Positions 45,379 to 64,000 of a stretch of 64,000 bases of DNA are shown here, one piece after another. The stretch comes from Rhea pennata (Eukaryota > Chordata > Aves > Rheiformes > Rheidae): positions 10,201,383 to 10,265,382 of the forward strand of contig NC_084670.1 in the NCBI RefSeq assembly GCF_028389875.1, given 5' to 3'. The notes beneath the pieces are model-generated. The model was not told the origin of the DNA. It did not search any database and worked only from the letters and a program-made list of their open reading frames with translations. The first letter of the stretch is position 1, and every line of letters starts with the position of its first letter. The position numbers and the translations under genes are program-made.

Positions 45379-45906
45379 CATTTTGCTTAAAAAAACAAAG
45401 AAATAACAGAGTTCAGAACTTATTTTCACTGCAGGGATATTTCAGATTATAGCTTGAGAGTTGCACCTTGCATCTGAAGAGAAAATGTATAGCTCGAAGG
45501 TGAAGTTTCAGGCTTTTGCATTCAGGCTGGACTAGATCGGAGCTGCAGCTGGGGCAGAAGTGGACACTGTGTCGGCAGCTGGCACAAGCGTTCTGTGTAA
45601 ATTGAGCATCGTGTCATGGGGTAGGTATTGCTGCTTCTTTGAGAGGAGCTGAATATGTTCTATATTATTCCTTCTAGTGTTTTCCTGCACAGCAATCTCT
45701 GTTCACACTCCATGCGTGGCAATCTTAGGCTTTCTGTGACAGCTCTCTGCACAGCTCTGCTGTGCTGAGTGCTATCACATGAGGGCTGTTCAACATACAA
45801 GAATGGCAGTGTTTTTAAATAGGAATATTTGCATTGTCCTAGATACATGGTCCTCAGCAGCTGTAGATGGGACAGCCCCAGTGGAGTGACTGAACTGGGT
45901 TTGCAG

Positions 45907-45936
45907 CTTTTACCCAGTGATCTTTTACCCAGTGAT
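45907..45936 (+). repeat. Tandem repeat, 15-bp unit x2
   Basis: CTTTTACCCAGTGAT is repeated exactly, head to tail. Confidence 0.95.
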
Positions 45937-47314
45937 ATTGAAATTTCATTCAATACATCTGAAGAAATCAACTGTTTATCAGCTTATTGCTTCCCTTATC
46001 ACTAAAGACTATAACTGAGAAGCTTTGAGCCAGGTGGATTTACAGCGTGACTTGCAATTCCAGTTGCAACCCCTAAGAAGCGCAGGGAACGGCAGAGGAG
46101 AAAGAAGTCTGTACCAGCCACTATCAGAAAAAGCTTTTTGCTGAGGCTGCAAGCATTGCTCACGATTGGAAGCTCCAGCCCCTGCAATTTTCAATTGCTC
46201 ATCTTTTATTAACACATCCCATCAGCTGCACCCCAGCCTGTGCGTTGCTCTCCTGCAAGCCTGGAGCTACAAGGAATAAGAGGGTCCTGCTGTCCTTATT
46301 TCTGTACTGCTTTAGGAAGAAAAGAAACCAATGTAGAAAACCTGGAAGTGCAAGAGGAACAAGGATAAAATCAGGTAGTGAAAAGTTTGGAAGGACTGAT
46401 TTGATGGAATGATGTATTTGCACATCTCTCAGTTCTTCATAGAGTTTGGAAAGCTATGGGAGAAGTAATGTCTCTATTAACTACATCATGGAATGATGGC
46501 TCCATCTGAATACCCATACGAGCCCATATGAGTCATTTTCCCAAGAAATTATGCACAGGCAGCATAAGATGGCTTTCTCCCTGCATGACGGATTTTTTTC
46601 AGCCTCTTGATCACAATATATACACCATAAGAATGGATGAATACCAATCTCTAACATCAATGGCCTTTAAGGAAGGGATTTTCAAGCATCCTTGGGGTCA
46701 CAAGCATCTAGATTCAGCAGCTTTTAAATAACTCAGCTTCACCTGGTCACCAACACACAATGTGGAGTACAACTCTACTCCCTGTAAATGTCAGGGCTCA
46801 CCAGCTAATTTACTGTAGCACAACAGTGTGTCCGTGCGCCTCCTGAGAACCCATGTGTGAACATGAGAAGGGATTTTTTTCTTACTTGGGAGTCATCAAT
46901 AGAAAATCGGAATGATCACTTAGGAAACTGATGTCCTGATATGCTTGGAATATTTTGACCAACTCTATTTTCCAGGCAAAATATTCAGAGCTAGGGCTAA
47001 AATCTCCTCAGACTCTTTTTTCATTTTTTGCCAAGTGGAACCGAGCACAAAATACTCTTTGTGTAACATTTGGAAGCTTCTGAAATGCTGACTGCTGTTG
47101 AATGTTAAGGGATGGGAGCTAAGCCTCACATTTATTTCTAACTTCTGAGCTCAGCACTTCCAGTACCTTTTGTTTCCATCCCTTGGTTGTGATCCCACCT
47201 CTGCTGGGAGACAGAGATTGAATTGCATCCTGTAGTGTTTCTGCAGGTCCTTCTTCTTCAAGACTCGCACAGCCACTGTGTTACACAAATTAAAAATGAC
47301 GGTGAGACACGTAC

Positions 47315-47359
47315 CGATCCACGGAATTAGGAAGTCATAAACCACACGAGACATGGGAT
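47315..47359 (-). pseudogene. Intact CYP4 exon 3 within pseudogene C
   Basis: The acceptor is CACAG and the donor GTACGT. With its split codons the exon gives DPMSRVVYDFLIPWIG, against DPKSPATYKFLIPWIG in copy A and DPKDNVSYKHLVPWIG in copy B. The YDF resembles mammalian CYP4B1. Confidence 0.85.
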
Positions 47360-49033
47360 CTGTGGAGCTGAATGTAGGAGAGAAATAGTGATCTGGAAAT
47401 ATGACTATGGTGCTAGTCAAGTTGGACAAGACTACCGGATTTGGCTATAGATTAATTACGTCGTGATTAAAGATGTTCCTGAGACTTAGTCAGGCAAAGA
47501 CTGATTTTCTGGGCTTTTTATAGCAAAACTTAGTTTGACACAGATAGCTTTTGGAAAGAAATAATTGTAACTGCGTATATTTGGTTTGAATTTGTGAGTG
47601 GTGTATAACGGTTTGTAAACTCTTGGAAGATATAAAATTTGTTACCGCATTAGTATTCTCCGGCATTGGGGGCTATAGAGATTTAGAAAAGCTGCTTGCT
47701 GCAGTCAGGAGTGCTCAGCTCGTTTGCTGGAGTGCAGTATGACGGTGCCATCATCTGTTTCTTTCTAACAGGAACCTGAATATGAAGCACAGCTGGAACC
47801 GCTCCCAGAAACATGGTCTTTTAATGCTTCCACCAGTGTCTTCCTGTGGGCTGGATCCTGTCCCTCTCTCACACACAATTTCTCCTTGCTTTTTTCATAA
47901 TGCAGCTGTATGTTGTCTTGATAGAAAGGACAGATTATCAGCATTTACTCGCAAGCTGTGACATCCTTACCTATTCTGCTGTAGATAGTCTTTGCATATT
48001 CAGATGGTTGATGCACAGGAATACCAAGACGTTTCACATCCACACAGGATAACAACATGGATATTGCTCTGCCTAGGGCATGATAGTGTTGAGTTATTCT
48101 TCTTATTGAAACTGTGTTGGTAATAAAGGTAGCTATATCCAAAATCAATACTTATTACTGCTACAAGCAGGAAGGATTCATGCAGCAGTTTGATGGAAAT
48201 AGGTCAATGTCCTACTCGAGCTCTTTTCTTCATGGCATAACATAGCAATTGCACTTTGATTTAGATGACACTTTGGATGGATGCTTTGGAATATCCCACT
48301 GGGTGCCTAGCTACACCTCTGCATACTTAAATATCTTTGCAAAGCTGGCTTTAAGTCAGTTTCTGTCAAAAGTTTAAATAGATGCTCTGGTTTTGGTTTA
48401 ACTGTTTCCAAATAATGTGCCTTGCAGAGGTTGGAACTGGCTTAAATGAGACCAAGTTTGCTACGCAGCCTTTAAAATCTGACCATTAATTCAAGTACTT
48501 CAATATAGAATGGGAATTTGTAGAAAGCACAACTGACCCACAGTGCATAGCTCCCCTAGGAAGCAGCAGTCAAACTGCTGGTTACACGTTTGGACATTTC
48601 CTTTAAGCATTGACTTTTCATATTAATACTGTGGGGGCGGATTTAAACATACAGGTTAGAAGCTCCACAAAGTGCACAGCAGGATGGGGAAATGAGGAGG
48701 TTGTTTTCATGATCTCTAGATATCATTTTGACTGTCTCCTAAAATATTTCCTGTTTCTGTGTTCTCTACAGAAAACCTGCAGACTTTCCAAAAGTGCAGG
48801 CCAGGCACGCTCGCTGCCATGACCTCGTGGCAGAGGCCTGCACATTTATCGTTTTGCCGGTGCTGCAGAGCGAGTCCTGGGAAAGCCCCATGTTGCGAAG
48901 TAAAGCCTGGCTGTGCCAGTTGGCCTGGGTTGCTGTGAGGACCACGAAGACAAGAAGCAGAACTGCCACCAGCTGAGATGTCACCAGCTGGCGAGACCGT
49001 AGCCAAATCCTTTGCATTTGCCAGCCGAGGCAT
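47315..49033 (-). pseudogene. CYP4 pseudogene fragment, copy C (exons 1?-3)
   Basis: Exon 3 (47359-47315) is 45 nt, the same as in copies A and B. It has intact splice sites and encodes DPMSRVVYDFLIPWIG with split-codon phases as in the others. Exon 2 (48111-47971) starts at an AG acceptor and ends at GTAAGG, and aligns with copies A and B (FxxEExL, then AEQYP, then EYAKTIYSR). It carries in-frame stops at 48105-48103, 48096-48094, 48075-48073 and 48036-48034, plus a net 2-nt deletion before the EYAK block. An exon 1 remnant near 49000-48850 (hydrophobic LVAVLLLVFVVL, frameshift, then AFPG) lies at the distance expected from copy A, but is weak. No exons 4-12 follow. This is a decayed third member of the array, not simply a copy of A or B. 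Confidence 0.85.
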
Positions 49034-49049
49034 GATGTTCTCGTAGCGC

Positions 49050-51600
49050 TGTCAAGCAGCAAGCACCACCCTCTACCTCGGAGAGCTTCTGCAATACTCT
49101 GCCCTCCGCTCTGGCTACAAGGGCAGTAAATCCTGTTGTGCTCATTCCAGGGTTGCATGACTCACGCTGAGTTGCAGGTGGTTTCCCAGCACTCCCTTAC
49201 TATAACAGCAAAGAAACTGCTCTCAGAGCCAACGAGCTGCCCATGGCTAACTCTGCCCCCGAAACAAGGCTCGTTGTTAGAGGAAACTCTACATTGCAAT
49301 GCAGAGGAAGAGGAGGGCAACTGGATTCGCGTCTCAAAACAGAAGTGAACTATTTACAACTGGAAGAAAAACGCCAGCCCACATCGCTGCGCACTCACCT
49401 TCTCAGAGCTCGCTGCGTGCTCAGCACATCAGCGAGGCTGTAGTGACCCAAGTTTTTTTCCTCACAAGCTACAGACAGAAATCCCCAGCAGGATGGGAAT
49501 CCTTTGATGTTTTTTTGTCAGCTCAGGATTAACAAAATTCTAACCAAATTTGAGATGAAGCTGAACGGAACATTGTTATTCATGCACATAGTGACTTTAT
49601 TTCTTTTAGCATTTCTTCTGGTTAAATTAGCTGTAATGGGGTGTTACTGAATCATAGAAGTTGCCACAGGGCAAATTGGAGGTTTTGCTTATGTGAGGGA
49701 TTAATTTACGGTTTCGGTGCCTGGAGTACCATGGCATATAGAGTTGTTTTAAGGCCACCCTCAGCATGACATTTGTTGTGGGCTGGTAACATGTTCAGAG
49801 CGAGAGAAGAATGACACAGTTTATCTGTATTATCCTTATGTACATTATGGGAACTCTTCGTGCATTTAAAATTAAAATTGCACAGAAACTCATGTCTGAT
49901 ATAACCCTCTGTAGTCCTTTAGGAGCACACATTAAACATGCTATTGCAGTAGAAAGAAGGAAGATAAAGGTTTACGGAGCTTCTCCTAAGAAACATCATA
50001 ACGTCCCACTTCTTGGATTTACCTCCCCTCCCACGGCTGGATTGTGCATCTTCTTGTTTTGGACCATCCAGTACAAATTTCCTTTTCTCACTAGGTAATT
50101 TCTGCCATGCAGCCGTTGCTTAGACCTATGCTTGAACTAAGCCAGCCTGGTAAATTAATTTTTGCCGGTCTGCCCACCAGATGGCAGTTCCTACCATGCT
50201 ACAGACTAAGTGAAACCCTGCACTGGTGCATTACTGTTGCTTGGGAGGGCCTGGCCATTCCCCACTCTGAGCCAAGAAGCAACTTTAAGGTTGTACCTTC
50301 TTGCTCTCCCTAACAAAACCGTTTTGTGCTCAAAACAGCAGTGACTAACAGTGTGCGTGATGACATGGCTGGTGTTAGGACAAGCAGTGAGTGCTGTGGT
50401 TGTGAGAGCAGAGTTGTTCCCATCCTTTGCTCTTAGCTCCTACAAGCATGTTTTGTGACTTCATGGTTTAAGCACTTGCAGGGGGGTCAAACAGTGATTC
50501 AGTCCCAAATCTGCTGTTAAAATGTAGTATATCCTACAAAAAGGAACTTCTATGCCCCACCTTGTCCCCAGTTCTGTATCTGCTCTATCTCTACAAATCA
50601 TAGTTTTATGAAGACGGGCACTGACTTAGCCTTTTTATAGCAGCCTGCTATTAGCCTACTTTATAGCAGCCTGCACAAGATGCTTGAATTGAGGCTCTGT
50701 CGATGTCACTGTAATGCTGATAGCAACAGTAGTATTGAAGTTTAGCAGTTTTACACTTTCTACCCCAGTAATGATTTCTGCAGAGGCAGAGGATAGCTCA
50801 CTGGTGTAATTAAGTGCATCCCCAGAGTACAACTCGTATAATTTCATCATCTTAAAAAAAAAGAGGAAAAAAACAGGTTCTAACCGTCATCATTTTTCCT
50901 GGGCAGCTTCTAAATGAAGGTTGCACATTGCACTCTTGTTAATTCAGTTAACTGAAATGTGGGCAGGCAGAGCAGAGCAGACAAGGATGGGGGTGGTTCC
51001 CTGTGTCCTTTGGCCAGAAAGGAGAGGGGAATTAAAGAGAGAAGATTAGACAGAGGCAGCTGGTCATTAAACCCATCCTTGCATGTCCCACATACGAGCA
51101 GGCCTTTCTAATGCTGCATCAGCCTAAACAGAGCCTCTTGCGACATCAGGAGAAATCCTTTTCTTGCTGCTTTGTCAACCAGTGCTGGTTTATTCTTTGA
51201 TGGTCCCCATCAAAGCAGATGCTCAGTGGGCCAGGGCAGCTAGTGGTGGTGGTAGGGGCTGGGGAACAGGATGTCCTGTCCTGCCCACAGGGTTGACTGT
51301 AGAGTCTGCGAAGAGATGGCGTGGTGCTGGTGCTCTTCCCAGCAAGGAGGGCTGTGAGGCCAGGCCGTGATGGAGGAGGTCTGTGCACAGATGCCAGAGC
51401 AAGCACAGGCTTTGCAGTAATTTCTCTTACACAATTGACCAGGTTCTGGGCTACACTAAACCAGCGCAGGCTGAAATTCGCAGTGCAGTGTGATTTACAC
51501 TGCTGGGAAACATGGCCTTGTTTTTTCCAAGTTCACGTGTTTCCTTTTCATCTCTTATTTCTAAAGGATTTTTGTGATCAAGCTGGTATGCATCAACAGT
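49050..51600. other. Intergenic region between pseudogene C and copy B
   Basis: No P450 exon, RNA gene or clear mobile element is recognised. This is the stretch downstream of copy B and upstream of what was copy C's promoter. Confidence 0.6.
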
Positions 51601-51639
51601 AAAGGCCAATGCAGCCACTATTACAGGAGTAATTATTAA

Positions 51640-51645
51640 TTTATT
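51640..51645 (-). terminator. Probable polyadenylation signal of CYP4 copy B
   Basis: AATAAA on the minus strand lies about 490 nt after the copy B stop codon, matching the spacing in copy A. Confidence 0.5.
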
Positions 51646-52134
51646 AAAAAAAAATGACAAAAAAATGACACAATATTTTGTAATCTGAGCACGAGTTAAG
51701 AGTCCAAACTATAATCAGTGCTTTTAACAAAACAGAGATGCACCGGATACAAGAGACAGGTCTGACACGAACTGTTCTTGTAAGGCCCCACAGAAGTGCA
51801 ATGCAAGTAGAAGAAGATTCAAGTCTAGGCACTGAGGGAAGCACAAAGATCAGAGGATGGCTGGGAAAGGGTAATTGGGAAGAACAGAGGAGACACAAGA
51901 GTGAAGACAGAATTTGGTGAGGAAAAGACTGGCAGAACCTGCAGTTAATCCCAGGCCCATCGATCAAACTAAGAGGGTGTGATACGCTGCCAGGCCAAAA
52001 AGGGCTCTTCAGCTGGTGGAAGAAGCACAGAAATCAGGAATCCTGATCCCTGAATCCTGCCTTTTGCCCTGATGAAATATTGTCTCGTCATCTGCAGGTC
52101 CCTCCTCTTACTGAAGTCAGCACCTTTTCCAGCA

Positions 52135-61915
<9,781 letters not shown>

Positions 61916-64000
61916 CTGTAATTGTAGAAAAGTAAAAAAGAGAAAGAATACTGAGATTGAGCAAACAAACAAACAAAAAAAACAAACAAAAATATAAACC
62001 CCCAAAAACATTGTCTTAGGAAGCTCAAGGACCTCCTGCATCACAAGAACACATCATCACAAACAACATGTGATCCCTCTGGGTTTACATAACATGAGAA
62101 ATAAAGATACTTGTTAGTTTTAAACATCATATAAAATAATTCTTCCATATAAACCGATTCTAACCATAGAGAATACCTTTATGGACAATGGCATAACTGG
62201 CCTATCAGTGCATGTATGGTATGTGCTCTTTTTCCATGGACACTCCAGAGAGGAATCGGATTTACTCCAGACAACATCTGTATTTTGTGAAAGAAATGTA
62301 TGTTCTCACTTGCGTATTGCTGAGCAATTAGCACCCTCCATTCGTGATAAGACACAGCAGCACTTTATGGCAGTCAGTCGCATTGCTGCTTTGCCTGCTG
62401 TGGTACAATGATGCCTTCTGACTGGGAAACCTGCTCCACAGCTTCCTCTAGCCATTTAACATGGAGAAGGCCAGAATCCAGATAAAATTTGATAGAATGA
62501 GTTCAAAGCCAGTGCATTAGAGTGTACAGAGGAAGGGATACTGGATAATAACCTCAGATTAGTATTTCTTTAGATTTCCAGAAACTGAATTTAATACGCA
62601 GTAGAGAGCCATCCCACTCCTAGAAAGATTCATCTCTGGTCATGAAAGTTTCATTCTGAGAAGTATGATTTCATCAGAATTGCTCATATTAGCAGCACTG
62701 AGTAGTTCATCCTTGGGAAATAATCCTTGGTTCATAGCTTTTATAGGCTGTGTTGTTGTATACTAAAGAGGTGGCAACCGAACTAGTCAGAAGACTCAGT
62801 GGAAAGTTGCAGGCAGAGAAAAGAAGATCACATCTGTGCTCACTCTCCAATCCAAGCCCACCAACCATCTACCCTGCAGGGACATGTGTCCTTGTTCAGG
62901 CACTGAGCTCTCTTGACTGAGGCCAGTAAATCCCATACACTAGCCATCCTTGCAAAACTGTCCTTACGGTTAGATGGACTGCTGCAGACTCGCTGTGGAT
63001 GTCTACGGCACAGCCAGGACCTGTCCTGCATCTGGCAGAGTGCCATTGCAGAGACAGCCCCATCTCCAAAGAGCTACATGAGGTTTTCATTTACTCAATT
63101 TTTTTTGTTCAAGCTCAAGACTTTGGACTTACTAAGGAAAAACATAAATTTCTCTGGTTACAGCTTCCAAAACCAAATTTTCCTTGGAAAAAAAGGCACC
63201 TCTCCCCAGTACCCATCTGCTAACTTATACCCTTGGCCACGTCAGCAGAAACTGGACTTGGCCTTGTGCCTTTAGTGTAGTGACACTTAAACAACAGAAA
63301 TCCCCGTCAAGGCGGCTGCTTGTATTTCTGCTTTTCATGAAATAATAGGGAGCATAAATATGGTGGAAGTAACTGGGAGATGCTGAATAAGCCTCACTGT
63401 GCCTGGATTTCTAGGGATGGCAGAAGTCTGAGGAAAAGAAGTCCTTGTACCCTGCTTTCTTCTTAGGGCACCAGCATCCAATTTGATCTGTGCTAGAGAA
63501 AGAAATGCTTTGCTTGCACAGGGTGGAATTATTTTATCTGAAAGGAGAGATAACGTCGAGGTGAATAACCTCTACCTGTCGTGCAGAGCATGCTCAGGGA
63601 GCAGAGCGTTTAAAGTCCTGCAGGTTGAGGACAAAATTGAACTGAATGCTCTCACTTTTCCAACCAATGCTCCAGATACGGGGGTCTGGATGAAAGGCCA
63701 TCATTTTTACTTTTCCTCCCTTGGGTGATTTAAAAGAAATGTATAGCTTTTGCTTGGTTCTAAGGAGGAAAGTTAATAGCCTGATCTCATGCTGAAATGC
63801 AAGTCTTGGAATGGATCCAGCATTAAAAGGACCCGGAAAGAAGCACTTAAAGGTATTTTTTAATGACTACGCACTGATAGCAAATGAAACTGAGAAAACA
63901 GAGGAGCTGAAATCTGACCACTAAGCTGCACTGTGCTCAGTCAGTAACAGGCTTGCTTTCCTCTACCAGGTGCTAGAACAGGAGAGGTACACTCCGGAGG
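61916..64000. other. Sequence upstream of copy B exon 2
   Basis: This is intron 1 of copy B, or its 5' flank if exon 1 was lost. I looked on the minus strand for the exon 1 signature FPGPPxHW after a membrane anchor and found only an isolated FPGP-like word near 63825, with no anchor before it and no HW after it. No other gene or element is recognised. Confidence 0.6.

Larger units (their letters stand above)
37150..47300. other. Gene-poor interval between CYP4 copies A and C
   Basis: I searched both strands by eye for P450 signatures (KLLTP, FEGHDTT, CIKES, NCIGQQ) and found none, so exons 4-12 of copy C appear to be missing. The interval holds a MIR-like fragment near 38723-38785, short direct repeats (43196-43228, 45351-45378, 45907-45936) and an antisense CR1-type LINE remnant near 44870-45110. 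No RNA gene is recognised. Confidence 0.65.

Noticed and set aside
47151-47314. Read-through of exon 3 of copy C as a longer coding exon
   Set aside because: The donor at 47314 fits the family's 45-nt exon exactly, and the extra residues match nothing in CYP4 proteins.
63780-63860. FPGP-like word on the minus strand as exon 1 of copy B
   Set aside because: No membrane anchor precedes it, no HWLxGH follows, and no donor site is in the right place.

Overview
The window is vertebrate nuclear DNA and reads as a sauropsid, most likely a bird. Genes are split into many GT-AG exons, introns and intergenic stretches are short, and there is a CR1 LINE 3' end with the ATTCTATGA-type terminus in one intron, plus scattered old MIR-like cores. 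I see no prokaryotic features.

Layout. (1) 1-7.2 kb: non-coding flank with a GATA-rich cluster near 2.4-2.6 kb. (2) 7.7-17.4 kb, plus strand: a complete PDZK1IP1 (MAP17) gene with four coding exons encoding 119 aa, a CpG-rich first exon, and two polyadenylation signals. (3) 17.4-27.9 kb: non-coding, with a strong candidate regulatory element at 23.43-23.77 kb that carries a CTG-N8-TGATAA composite and further GATA sites. (4) 27.9-37.1 kb, minus strand: a complete 12-exon CYP4 P450 gene (copy A, 508 aa) with a CR1 in intron 4. (5) 37.2-47.3 kb: no recognisable gene, with old LINE and MIR remnants. (6) 47.3-49.05 kb, minus strand: a dead CYP4 fragment (copy C) with exon 3 intact, exon 2 broken by four stops and a frameshift, and a doubtful exon 1. 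(7) 51.6-61.9 kb, minus strand: a second CYP4 gene (copy B), exons 2 to 12 intact; its first exon must lie past the window end or be lost. (8) 61.9-64.0 kb: nothing recognised.

The order PDZK1IP1 followed by a CYP4 cluster is the known flank of the TAL1 (SCL) locus in vertebrates, so TAL1 is expected just before base 1 (inference; no TAL1 exon is in the window). In mammals TAL1 enhancers are spread around and beyond PDZK1IP1, which makes the GATA/E-box clusters here the most interesting non-coding signals. The CYP4 genes form a head-to-tail minus-strand array B-C-A. A and B share every intron phase and all catalytic motifs of fatty-acid-type CYP4 enzymes, but differ strongly in exon 2 and exon 6. 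They carry a mixture of CYP4A-like and CYP4B-like residues, so naming them as strict mammalian orthologues would be unsafe.
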